Assembly: GCA_050247895.1 (NCBI GenBank)
Contig: JBFWTJ010000138.1
Location: forward strand, 1 to 9,944
Direction: 5' to 3'
Length of the DNA stretch: 9,944 nt
From: CAVPEW01 sp050247895
GTDB taxonomy: Bacteria > Actinomycetota > Acidimicrobiia > Acidimicrobiales > VFJN01
How positions within the stretch are numbered: position 1 is the stretch's first letter; every line of letters starts with the position of its first letter. The translations under genes and the position numbers were made by a program. The notes beneath the pieces are model-generated. The model worked only from the letters and a program-made list of their open reading frames with translations, was not told the origin of the DNA and did not search any database. Of the stretch, positions 1-8,248 are shown one piece after another.

Positions 1-159
1 GCCCTCCTCCAGGTGGTGACCCTGCCCATCGGGGCCAACCTGCTCAGCCGGGCCACCTACCACTCGCCCGACGCCCCCTACCGCATCGACACGGTCGACG
101 AGCTCGACCTGGATCGAGGCCGGACCGCCGGGCCGCCGGGGCCCGGCGATCACGGGTGA
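1..159 (+). CDS. C-terminal fragment, possibly MnhG/MrpG-like cation/proton antiporter subunit
   Basis: The reading frame is open from the first base and ends at a TGA at 157-159, giving 52 residues of C-terminus; the start lies outside the window. It opens with a hydrophobic segment (ALLQVVTLPIGANLL), followed by SRATY and a polar, acidic tail (TVDELDLDRG) ending in a Gly/Pro-rich stretch. A last membrane helix followed by the P-x-G-x-x-L-x-R-A-x-Y pattern resembles the end of MnhG/MrpG, the small subunit of multisubunit Na+/H+ antiporters, where a P-[VT]-[AS]-x-H-x-x-[AG]-R-A-A-Y pattern is usual. The match rests on memory of the family and on a short fragment, so the name is tentative. The last 10 bases overlap the 3' end of the convergent nurA-like gene. 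Any small membrane protein with a similar tail remains possible; that this is a real gene end is more certain than its identity. Confidence 0.45.
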   Translation, partial: ALLQVVTLPIGANLLSRATYHSPDAPYRIDTVDELDLDRGRTAGPPGPGDHG

Positions 160-1085
160 GCTGACCCGCCGGCGGCGCGCAGGGACCGCTCGACCAGGCG
201 GGTGTCGCCCAGGTGGTGGCGGAGGCGCTGCTCCAGGCCGGCGATCGGGTACAGGTTCTGCGGTGCCCGGGCGTCCTTGTGCGGCTCGCTGGCGAAGCGG
301 AGCAGGGCCGCGGTGACCGAGGTGGCCCGCGCCGCAGCCCGGGCGACCTCGGTGGCCGCGGGGACCTCGCAGCGCACGATGCAGGCCAGCGGGTGGGTCC
401 GGGCGCCGTGCAGGCGCAGGTACCAGGAGTAGCGGGGCTGCAGGCCGCCGAGGAGCAGCAGCGGCGTGCGCTCGCCCGGGGCCAGCGCGGCCAGGACGGG
501 CTGCTGGTCGGGAGCCAGGTACTGGACGTGCTGGGTCTTCACGTAGCCGACCACGTCGGGCCCGCTGCGACCCCGCAGCGGGCCGTCGACCACCACCAGG
601 TCGCCGATCCCCGCGCCGGCCGTGGCCCGGGCCTCGAGCTCGGTCATGTGCCGGTGGATGGCCAGGTGGGCGGCCTCGGGACCGGTGTCGCCGGTGGCCC
701 GCACCTCGTAGGTGCCGGCGCGCGTGCGGATCGGGTCGGCCCCCCGGGGCGTGGTGTAGAGGCCGCGGGCGACCAGGACCTCGCCGACCTCGGCCGTCCT
801 GCCGGCCACCCGCACCGCGCCGGCGGCGACCGAGGCGCAGACCCCGGGCCGGGTGCCCTCGTCGTCGCTGATCCAGACGCGGGCGTCGATCCGGCGCACG
901 CCGTCGACGAACCAGATCGGGTCGGGGAGCGGCGGCCCGCCCCGGTCGCCGCCGCAGGGGATCGGGGCCCAGCGGTCGAGGGGGACCTCGATGCCCGCGT
1001 CGACCTCGGTCGGGGTCGGCTCCAGCTCGAGCGACTCGACGGCCGAGCCGTAGCCCGGGTCCCAGGTCTCGACGGCGAAGCGCAC
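150..1085 (-). CDS. nurA: NurA-like DNA double-strand break resection nuclease
   Basis: This encodes 311 residues from a GTG start at 1085-1083, two bases after the sbcC stop; the stop is at 152-150. NurA is a 5'-3' nuclease with an RNase H-like core that works inside a complex with the HerA translocase to resect DNA ends. Support in the sequence: a first acidic motif IWFVDGVRRIDARVWI (Asp near residue 61), a middle acidic stretch MTELEA (Glu 149 and 151), a second motif GDLVVVDGPL (Asp near 167) followed by GYVKT, then PRYSWYLRL (near 217-225) and a C-terminal YPIAGLEQRLRHHLGD region. These follow the usual NurA order. Length fits the family (about 300-400). No Shine-Dalgarno is visible, so translation is probably coupled to sbcC. 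A shared operon with a HerA-like gene strengthens the assignment considerably. The frame stays open upstream inside sbcC, but that part is a shadow rich in Arg/Gly/Pro. Confidence 0.8.
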   Translation of the reverse strand: MRFAVETWDPGYGSAVESLELEPTPTEVDAGIEVPLDRWAPIPCGGDRGGPPLPDPIWFVDGVRRIDARVWISDDEGTRPGVCASVAAGAVRVAGRTAEVGEVLVARGLYTTPRGADPIRTRAGTYEVRATGDTGPEAAHLAIHRHMTELEARATAGAGIGDLVVVDGPLRGRSGPDVVGYVKTQHVQYLAPDQQPVLAALAPGERTPLLLLGGLQPRYSWYLRLHGARTHPLACIVRCEVPAATEVARAAARATSVTAALLRFASEPHKDARAPQNLYPIAGLEQRLRHHLGDTRLVERSLRAAGGSAHP

Positions 1086-1087
1086 CG

Positions 1088-3484
1088 CTAGGCGTCGACC
1101 CGCTCGACGCGCGAGGTGGTGGGGTCGCGCTGGACCTCGAAGCGGACCGGCATCCGGTCGGCCAGGTCCCGGATGTGGGTGACGATGCCGACGAGCCGGC
1201 CCGCCGCGCTCAGCTCCTCGATCGCCGCGGCGACCACGTCGAGCGTGTCGGGGTCGAGCGTGCCGAACCCCTCGTCGAGGAACATCGACTCGATCCGGGG
1301 CGCGCCCTGGGTGGACAGGCCGGCGATGTCGTCGGCCAGGGCGAGCGCGAGGGCCAGCGAGGTGAGGAACGTCTCGCCGCCCGACAGGGTGCGGACGCTG
1401 CGGACCTCGTCGGCGTTGCGGTGGTCCCGGATGAGGAAGTCGCCGTCGTCGGACACGAGGGAGAACTGCCCGCCGGACAGCTCGCGGAGCCGGTCGGTGG
1501 CCCGGGCCACCAGCCGGTCCAGCGCAGCCTGGAGGAGCCAGCGCTCGAAGCCGTCGGCCTTGAGCAGGTTCCCGAGCGTGCGGTGCAGCACGGCCTGCTC
1601 GTCGAGCGTGGTGACCTCGGCGCGGGTCCGGGCCGCCCGGGCCCGCTGGTCCCGTGCGTGGGCCAGCCGCTCGTCCACCCGGGCCCGGGCCGCGGCGAGC
1701 GCCGGGACGGCCTGCACGGGATCGGCCACCTCGACCTCGACGGCACCGCAGGCCTCCACGACCGCGGCGGCAGCCCGATGCCGGCGCGCCGCGCACGCGC
1801 CGGCGTCGGCCTCGGCCCGTTCGAGCTCGGCGGCCACCCCGGCGCGCTCGGCGGCGGCCCACGAGGCCAGGGCGGCCCAGTCCCCGGCCAGGGAGGTGCC
1901 GGTGGGCGCCGGCGGCTGCCGTTCGGCCACCGTGTCGCGTGCCGCGGCCAGCTCGCGTCCCAGCCGGGCCTCGGCCTCGCCGAGCGCGGCGCGGGCCCGG
2001 GCCGCCTCGGCCTCGGCCGCCTCGGCGGCCGGGAGGGCTCCCAGCGCGGCTTGGTAGGCCTGGGACAGCTCCTCGGCCCGTGCGACCTGGCGGCGGAGGC
2101 CGTCGAGGTCGTCGCCGGCGGGCACCTGCTCGCGGAGCCGCTCGCACGCCTGGGCGAGGGCCCGGGCCCGCCCGGCGAGCTCGGCGGCCGCCGCGGCGAG
2201 GGTGCGGTGGTGCGACGCCGCCTCGTCGGCCCGGGCGCGGGCCCGGTCGAACGCCTCCTGGGCCGCGGCCAGCTCGGCGCCCAGGTCGTGGTCGGGCACG
2301 GCGCCCACGACCTGGCGGCACACGGGGCACGGCTCGCCGGGTCGCAGCCCGGCGACGATCCCCTGGAGGCCGGCGGCGTCCCTGGCCCGGCGCAGGGCCT
2401 CCTCGGCTTCGGACCGCGCCGGCGTGGGGGCGGCGTGCTGGGGGGCGGCCCCGTCCGCCGCGGCGCGCGCCGCGTCGGCCCGGGGGTGGGTCTCGTCGAG
2501 CGCGGCCTGCTGGCTCTGGAGCTGCTCGGCCGCGTCGAGGGCCCGGCGCAGGGCGAGCCCGTCGGGCCCGGCGGCCTCGTCCGCCTTGGCCTGGTCACGC
2601 CGGCCCCGGGCGTCGGCGAGCGTGGCGCGGGCCCGGTCGAGCGCCTCCTGGGCCCCGGCGAGGGCGGTGTCGAGGGTGGCGACGGCCTCGGGGACGGCGA
2701 TGCCGCCCAGCCGCGCGGCCAGCGCCTGCAGGGCCCGGCTGCGCTCGGCGAGGGTCCGGGCCTGCCCGTCCAGGTCGGTCACGGCGTCGACCAGGGCGGG
2801 GAGCTGCGTCACCGTGGCGGCCAGGGCCCCGGCGCGGCCCTCCAGCGCGGCGAGCTCGTCGTCGGTCAGCGGGGGGTCGGCGTCGAGCTGCTCCTGGAGG
2901 AGCCGGGCCCGCGCCTCGGCCTCGGCGGCCCGGGTGCGGGCGACCTGGCCCATGCGGGCGTAGGCGCCGACGTCGAGGAGTTGGCGGAGCAGCTCCTGGC
3001 GCTTGCGCTTGTCCTCGTGGAGGAAGTCGGCGAAGTCGCCCTGGGGCAGGACGCAGGTCTTGGTGAACTGCTCGAACTCGACGCCGAGCAGCTCGACCAC
3101 CGCGGCGCTGAGCTCGCGCTCGGTCCCCGCCAGGGTGGTCTGGCTGCCGTCGGCCTCCAGGCGCGCCAGCCGGGCCTCCCGGGTGGTGGCCCCGGTCCGG
3201 GTCCGGCGCACGATCCGCACCGCCACGTACCGGGCGCCGGCGACCTCGAAGTCGAGCCGGACCTTGGCCTCCTGGCTGAGCTGGTGGATGACCGGCTCGA
3301 CGACGCGCCGGTCGTCGTAGCGGGCCACCGAGCCGTAGAGGGCGAAGGTGAGGGCGTCGACGATGCTCGACTTGCCCGATCCGGTCGGCCCGACGAAGGC
3401 GACGAGCTCGGCGTCGCGGAAGTCGACGGCGGTGGGCGCCCGGAAGGCCGAGAACCCCTCCACCTCGAGGCGCAGCGGCCTCAT
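1088..3484 (-). CDS. sbcC: SbcC/Rad50-type SMC-like ATPase of the SbcCD nuclease
   Basis: About 798 residues. SbcC is the ATPase arm of the SbcCD (Rad50-Mre11) complex, which tethers and cleaves DNA ends and hairpins in the cytoplasm. It opens with MRPLRLEVEGFSAF and has Walker A GPTGSGKSS (residues 32-40), a Q-loop region LPQGDFADFLHEDKR (146-160) typical of SbcC, two Ala/Arg/Glu-rich coiled-coil arms (about 180-380 and 400-650), and the zinc hook CPVC at 386-389 between them. The C-terminal lobe carries the ABC signature RTLSGGETFLTSLALALALA (near 697-716), Walker B SMFLDEGFGTLD (near 732-743) and the His switch IVTHI. It is shorter than E. coli SbcC (1048 residues), mostly through shorter arms. 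The ATG at 3484-3482 overlaps the sbcD stop (ATGA), and an AGGA six bases upstream (3494-3491) fits a ribosome site. Coupling to sbcD suits a fixed-ratio complex. The function is well supported. Confidence 0.96.
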   Translation of the reverse strand: MRPLRLEVEGFSAFRAPTAVDFRDAELVAFVGPTGSGKSSIVDALTFALYGSVARYDDRRVVEPVIHQLSQEAKVRLDFEVAGARYVAVRIVRRTRTGATTREARLARLEADGSQTTLAGTERELSAAVVELLGVEFEQFTKTCVLPQGDFADFLHEDKRKRQELLRQLLDVGAYARMGQVARTRAAEAEARARLLQEQLDADPPLTDDELAALEGRAGALAATVTQLPALVDAVTDLDGQARTLAERSRALQALAARLGGIAVPEAVATLDTALAGAQEALDRARATLADARGRRDQAKADEAAGPDGLALRRALDAAEQLQSQQAALDETHPRADAARAAADGAAPQHAAPTPARSEAEEALRRARDAAGLQGIVAGLRPGEPCPVCRQVVGAVPDHDLGAELAAAQEAFDRARARADEAASHHRTLAAAAAELAGRARALAQACERLREQVPAGDDLDGLRRQVARAEELSQAYQAALGALPAAEAAEAEAARARAALGEAEARLGRELAAARDTVAERQPPAPTGTSLAGDWAALASWAAAERAGVAAELERAEADAGACAARRHRAAAAVVEACGAVEVEVADPVQAVPALAAARARVDERLAHARDQRARAARTRAEVTTLDEQAVLHRTLGNLLKADGFERWLLQAALDRLVARATDRLRELSGGQFSLVSDDGDFLIRDHRNADEVRSVRTLSGGETFLTSLALALALADDIAGLSTQGAPRIESMFLDEGFGTLDPDTLDVVAAAIEELSAAGRLVGIVTHIRDLADRMPVRFEVQRDPTTSRVERVDA

Positions 3485-4668
3485 GCCGCGTCCTGCTCGT
3501 CGCTGCCGGCACCGGCGGCCTCGTCGTGGAGCCGGTCGAACAGGGCGGCCAGCTTCGGGTCGTCGATGCCCCGGGCGGCGAGGAACTCGCCGAACAGGTC
3601 GCGGGGGCTGCGGCCCTCCACGGTCGGCCGGTCGGCCCGCTGCTCGTCGGGCGTGCCCAGGACCTGCACGTCGACTAGCCGGTCGGCGCGCGGGCCCAGG
3701 GCGTGGCGCAGGTCGTCGGCCAGCCCGGCCCGGCGGGGCTCGTCGACCCGGGCCCGCAACCAGGCCGCCTCGGGCAGCGGCCCGGCCGCGTCGACGATCG
3801 CGTCGAGCGTGCCGACCAGGGTGTGCAGGGGCGCGCCCTGCCGCAACGGGATCGGGGTGACCTTCGCCGGGCGGCCGGCGGCGACCTCGACCAGGTTGAC
3901 CTGCTTGGCCTCGGCGGCCTCGCCGAAGTCGAGCTGGAGGGGGGAGCCGCAGTAGTGGATCTGCGTGGCGCCGGGCAGCTTCTGGGCCCGGTGGAGGTGG
4001 CCCAGGGCGACGTAGCCGACGGTGGCCGGGAAGCAGGTGGCCGGCACCGCGTACTCCTCGACGAGGTGCGCGGCGCGCTCGCCCCCGCCGGCCCGGGCGC
4101 CGAGCACGAACGAGTGGCTGGCCAGCACGGCGGGCAGGGCCGGGTCGAGGTCGGCGCACAGGAGGCCGACGAGGCCGGCCAGGCGCTCGGCGTAGGCCTG
4201 GGCGTGCTCGTGGGCGGCGTCGTGCATGAGCTGGTCGGCCCGCACGATGCCCCGCTGGGAGACGAAGGGCAGCAGGACCAGCTCGAGGGCCTCCCCGCCG
4301 GCCAGCTCGACGCGGCGGACGCCCCCGGCGTCGGGCCGAGTGGGCTCGGTGAGGACGTGGACGCCGGCGCGGCCCAGCAGCGGGCCGACGGCGCGCAGCC
4401 TCTGAGCGCTGTCGTGGTTCCCGGAGATCACCGCGACCTGCGCGCCGGCGTCGGCCAGGTCGAGCAGGGCCCGATAGGCGATCTCCTCGGCGTCGGGCTT
4501 GGGCGCGGCGGTGTCGAACACGTCGCCGGCCACCACGACCAGGTCGACCCGGTGCTCGGCGGCCAGGCCGGCGATCTCGGCCAGCACGGCTCGGTGCTCG
4601 TCGGCCCGGCTGCGGCCGCGGATCCCCTTGCCGACGTGCCAGTCGGAGGTGTGCAGGATCCTGGCCAC
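3481..4668 (-). CDS. sbcD: SbcD/Mre11-type exonuclease subunit
   Basis: 395 residues from a GTG start at 4668-4666 (VARILHTSDWHVGKG). SbcD is the Mn-dependent calcineurin-like phosphoesterase that supplies the nuclease activity of the SbcCD complex. All metal-binding motifs are present: SDWH (Asp 9, His 11), VAGDVFD (Asp 49), SGNHDS (Asn 84, His 85), SHSF (His 185) and GHLH (His 224, His 226). The C-terminal third (about 275-395) has the capping-domain and SbcC-binding character of the family, ending in an acidic/Ala-rich tail. Length is normal. The start was chosen because family proteins begin only a few residues before the first β-strand, and this GTG lies two bases after the herA stop. 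The frame stays open far upstream, but that part is an antisense-like shadow over herA. The 3' end overlaps the sbcC ATG by four bases. No Shine-Dalgarno is seen at the GTG, so translational coupling is likely. Confidence 0.95.
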   Translation of the reverse strand: MARILHTSDWHVGKGIRGRSRADEHRAVLAEIAGLAAEHRVDLVVVAGDVFDTAAPKPDAEEIAYRALLDLADAGAQVAVISGNHDSAQRLRAVGPLLGRAGVHVLTEPTRPDAGGVRRVELAGGEALELVLLPFVSQRGIVRADQLMHDAAHEHAQAYAERLAGLVGLLCADLDPALPAVLASHSFVLGARAGGGERAAHLVEEYAVPATCFPATVGYVALGHLHRAQKLPGATQIHYCGSPLQLDFGEAAEAKQVNLVEVAAGRPAKVTPIPLRQGAPLHTLVGTLDAIVDAAGPLPEAAWLRARVDEPRRAGLADDLRHALGPRADRLVDVQVLGTPDEQRADRPTVEGRSPRDLFGEFLAARGIDDPKLAALFDRLHDEAAGAGSDEQDAA

Positions 4669-4670
4669 GC

Positions 4671-6356
<1,686 letters not shown>

Positions 6357-6362
6357 GCCGGC

Positions 6363-6368
6363 AGGGTA
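6363..6368 (-). promoter_or_regulatory. Putative -10 box of the herA-sbcD-sbcC-nurA operon
   Basis: Reading the - strand, TACCCT is followed by six bases (GCCGGC) and then the herA ATG. The TANNNT motif with a six-base gap places the transcription start on the A of the ATG, the pattern of actinobacterial leaderless genes. No convincing -35 TTGACA is seen 16-19 bases upstream, and no Shine-Dalgarno is present. The promoter assignment is inferred from motif and spacing only. Confidence 0.55.
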
Positions 6369-6389
6369 CGCGTGGCGGTGTGACGGTCC

Positions 6390-6407
6390 CGGGAGGGGGA
6401 CCTCCCG
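6390..6407. repeat. Inverted repeat CGGGAGG-N4-CCTCCCG in the divergent promoter region
   Basis: Seven-base arms at 6390-6396 and 6401-6407 pair perfectly around a GGGA spacer. It lies about 22 bases upstream of the herA -10 box and about 34 bases upstream of the exporter -10 box. It could be an operator half of a larger regulatory region, or a hairpin. In DNA this GC-rich, a 7-base match over a 4-base gap can also arise by chance. Confidence 0.4.
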
Positions 6408-6412
6408 CATCG

Positions 6413-6429
6413 CTGACGGGAACCGTCAG
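6413..6429. promoter_or_regulatory. Inverted repeat CTGACGG-GAA-CCGTCAG, candidate operator
   Basis: A perfect 7-base dyad with a 3-base spacer (arms 6413-6419 and 6423-6429) lies in the intergenic region between herA and the exporter, 12 bases upstream of the exporter -10 box. A further TGACGG copy occurs in direct orientation at 6381-6386, 33 bases (about three helical turns) to the left. The size and symmetry suit a dimeric helix-turn-helix repressor such as a TetR-family protein, but no regulator gene is present in the window. It covers the region where a -35 element for the exporter would lie. Confidence 0.5.
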
Positions 6430-6434
6430 GGTCA

Positions 6435-6448
6435 CGACCGTACGGTCG
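6435..6448. promoter_or_regulatory. Perfect 14-base palindrome CGACCGTACGGTCG overlapping the exporter -10 box
   Basis: This uninterrupted 14-base dyad contains the TACGGT -10 box of the exporter operon (6441-6446) and ends four bases before its ATG. A dimer bound here would block RNA polymerase directly, the usual arrangement for TetR-type control of drug exporters. The binding protein is unknown and not encoded in the window. Confidence 0.6.
6441..6446 (+). promoter_or_regulatory. Putative -10 box of the ABC exporter operon
   Basis: TACGGT (TANNNT) is followed by six bases (CGCCCC) and the ATG at 6453, predicting transcription from the A of the start codon and a leaderless message. No Shine-Dalgarno precedes the ATG. 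No clear TTGACA-like -35 element is visible; GGGAAC lies at the expected distance (6418-6423), inside the neighbouring inverted repeat. Confidence 0.55.
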
Positions 6449-6452
6449 CCCC

Positions 6453-7439
6453 ATGCCTGCCACCTCACCCCCCTCCGGCCCGCCGGGCGCCGCCGTGGTC
6501 GCCGAGGGCCTCGAGCGCCGCTTCGGCGAGCTCGACGCCGTCGCCGGGATCGACCTGCGGATCGAGCCCGGCGAGATCTACGGGTTCCTCGGGCCCAACG
6601 GCGCCGGGAAGTCGACCACCGTGCGGGTGCTGTGCACCCTGCTCACGCCCACCGCCGGCCGGGCCGTCGTCGCCGGCCACGACGTGGCCGCCGAGCCCGA
6701 GGCCGTGCGCCTCCGCATCGGCGTCGCCCTCCAGGAGGCGGCGCTGGACCCCAAGCAGACCGGCCGCGAGCTGCTGCGGCTCCAGGGCCGCCTCTACGGC
6801 CTGCACCGCGGCGAGGTCGACCGCCGCCTGGCCGAGCTCGGCGAGCTGGTCGACCTGGGCGACGCGCTCGACCGGCTGATCGGCACCTACTCGGGCGGCA
6901 TGAAGCGGCGGCTCGACCTGGCCGCGGCCCTGGTCCACAACCCCCAGGTCCTCTTCCTCGACGAGCCGACCACCGGGCTCGACCCGCTCAGCCGGGCCCG
7001 GGTCTGGGACGAGGTGCGCCGGCTCAACGCCGAGCTGGGCATGACGATCTTCCTCACCACCCAGTACCTGGAGGAGGCGGACGAGCTGGCCGGCCGGGTC
7101 GGCATCCTCAACGCCGGCCGCCTGGTGGCCGAGGGCACCCCGGCCGACCTCAAGCGCTCGATCGGCGCCGACGTGATCGTGGCCCGCGTCGAGGGCGACC
7201 CCGAGCCGGCCCGCAAGGCCATCCAGGCCATCGGACTGGGTGAGGTCGAGATCCACGGCGACGAGGTCAGCATCGTGGCCGACGACGGGGCTGCCGCGGT
7301 GAGCCCGGTCGCCGTGGCCCTCGACAGCTGCGGGGTGCGGGTCCGGGACCTCACCCTGCGCACCCCCACGCTCGACGACGTGTTCCTGGAGCTGACCGGC
7401 AACCGCCTGCAGCCCGACGCCGAGGAGGCCCTCCGATGA
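6453..7439 (+). CDS. DrrA-like ABC exporter ATP-binding protein
   Basis: 328 residues. This is the nucleotide-binding subunit of an ABC-2 type exporter, which powers efflux of a hydrophobic compound through the permease encoded next. Motifs in order: Walker A GPNGAGKSTT (48-57), Q-loop VALQEAALDPKQTG (91-104), signature YSGGMKRRLDLAAAL (146-160), Walker B VLFLDEPTTGLDP (166-178), and a switch region LTTQYLEEADELAGRVGILN (201-220), where Gln replaces the usual His, as is common in DrrA relatives. The ~90-residue C-terminal domain ends in LRTPTLDDVFLELTG (302-316), a hallmark of the daunorubicin-resistance DrrA subfamily. The first ~15 residues are Pro/Ser-rich and outside the conserved fold. 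The start is supported by a -10 box six bases upstream. The 3' end overlaps the permease start (ATGA). The substrate cannot be told from sequence, so the drrA name is not applied. Confidence 0.93.
   Translation: MPATSPPSGPPGAAVVAEGLERRFGELDAVAGIDLRIEPGEIYGFLGPNGAGKSTTVRVLCTLLTPTAGRAVVAGHDVAAEPEAVRLRIGVALQEAALDPKQTGRELLRLQGRLYGLHRGEVDRRLAELGELVDLGDALDRLIGTYSGGMKRRLDLAAALVHNPQVLFLDEPTTGLDPLSRARVWDEVRRLNAELGMTIFLTTQYLEEADELAGRVGILNAGRLVAEGTPADLKRSIGADVIVARVEGDPEPARKAIQAIGLGEVEIHGDEVSIVADDGAAAVSPVAVALDSCGVRVRDLTLRTPTLDDVFLELTGNRLQPDAEEALR
7423..7428 (+). promoter_or_regulatory. Ribosome binding site AGGAGG for the exporter permease
   Basis: A full Shine-Dalgarno AGGAGG lies seven bases before the ATG at 7436, inside the end of the upstream ATPase gene. 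It fixes the permease start and contrasts with the leaderless first genes of the transcription units here. Confidence 0.7.
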
Positions 7440-8245
7440 CCGCCGTGACCGTGCCGGTGCCCGCCCCCGTCGCCGCCCGCCGGGCCGGCTTCCTGGCCGA
7501 CCTGCTCGCGGTGGCCGGCCGGGCCCTGCGCAGCATCCCCCGCGACCAGGAGATGCTCTACCCGGCCCTGGTCATCCCGGTGTTCTTCTACGCCGTGAAC
7601 ATCGGCTCGCTGCAGGACCTCACCGAGGCCGCCGCCCCCGGGTTCGACTTCAAGGCGTTCCAGCTCCCGGTGGCCATCATCTTCGCCGTCACCGGGATCT
7701 CCCGGGCCGGCACGCTGGTCACCGACATCCAGGGCGGCTACTTCGACCGCCTGCTCGTCTCGCCGGTCCGCCGCCTGCCGCTCCTGCTGGGCCTGATGGT
7801 GGCCGACTTCGTGCTCGTCTGCGCCCTGACCGTCCCGGTCCTGGTCCTCGGGTTCGCCACGGGGGTGCGCTTCGAGACCGGGATCCTCGGCGTGGCGTGC
7901 TTCGTGGTCTTCGGCGGGTTGTGGGGCCTGGCCTTCACCGGGTTCCCCTACGCCATCGCGCTCAAGACGGGGAACCCCGCCGCGGTGAACACGAGCTTCC
8001 TGCTGTTCTTCCCCTTCGCCTTCCTCACCACGTCGTTCGTGCCCCGTCCGGCGCTCACCGGCTGGCTCGACACCGCGGCCGGCTACAACCCGGTGACGTA
8101 CCTGCTGGAGGGCCTGCGAGCGCTGGTCTACGAGGGCTGGGAGTGGTCGACGATCGGCAAGGGCCTGCTGGCCGTGGCCGGCGTCGGCGCCCTCAGCATG
8201 TGGCTGTGCTTCGCGGCCCTGCGCAGCAGGGTGCGCCGGGGATGA
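7436..8245 (+). CDS. DrrB-like ABC-2 type exporter permease
   Basis: 269 residues. This is the membrane subunit that pairs with the upstream ATPase to export an unidentified substrate. A cytoplasmic N-terminus of about 40 residues (with RSIPRDQEMLYPALVIPVFF leading into helix 1) is followed by about six hydrophobic segments, near residues 41-56, 76-95, 114-140, 149-172, 186-204 and 241-262. The ABC-2 coupling segment LVTDIQGGYFDRLLVSPVRR (94-113) and the late motif YNPVTYLLEGLRALVYEGW (217-235) are characteristic of the DrrB/ABC-2 family. Length is typical. It overlaps the ATPase gene by four bases (ATGA) and has a strong AGGAGG ribosome site. Its stop lies three bases from the stop of the convergent DUF3097 gene, leaving no room for an intergenic terminator. 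The family is clear; the substrate is not. Confidence 0.92.
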   Translation: MTAVTVPVPAPVAARRAGFLADLLAVAGRALRSIPRDQEMLYPALVIPVFFYAVNIGSLQDLTEAAAPGFDFKAFQLPVAIIFAVTGISRAGTLVTDIQGGYFDRLLVSPVRRLPLLLGLMVADFVLVCALTVPVLVLGFATGVRFETGILGVACFVVFGGLWGLAFTGFPYAIALKTGNPAAVNTSFLLFFPFAFLTTSFVPRPALTGWLDTAAGYNPVTYLLEGLRALVYEGWEWSTIGKGLLAVAGVGALSMWLCFAALRSRVRRG

Positions 8246-8248
8246 CGC

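Noticed and set aside
1086..2330. Upstream extension of the nurA-like frame inside sbcC
   Set aside because: The upstream part is almost purely Arg/Gly/Pro/Ala and out of frame with the well-supported sbcC. Conserved NurA-like sequence begins at the GTG at 1085.
1175..3955. A 926-codon open frame on the + strand opposite sbcC and sbcD
   Set aside because: It lies antisense to two clearly conserved genes. Its Gly/Leu/Arg-rich, repetitive composition is what strong GC bias at third codon positions produces on the opposite strand, and no domain motif is visible.
6357..6410. Longer herA form starting at the ATG at 6408-6410 (18 extra residues)
   Set aside because: The extra residues (MREVPLPGPSHRHAYPAG) look like translated intergenic DNA, the start would fall beside the dyad array, and the -10 box spacing favours the ATG at 6356.
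6418..6446. Possible ECF-sigma promoter (GGGAAC as -35) for the exporter
   Set aside because: The GGGAAC is largely explained by the CTGACGG-GAA-CCGTCAG dyad, and no matching ECF -10 (CGTC or GTT) is found at the right distance. The TANNNT-N6-ATG reading is simpler.
7053..7082. Gln in place of the H-loop His in the exporter ATPase (LTTQYLEEAD) as a sign of inactivation
   Set aside because: A TTQYLEEAD sequence is common in the DrrA subfamily, and all other ATPase motifs are intact.
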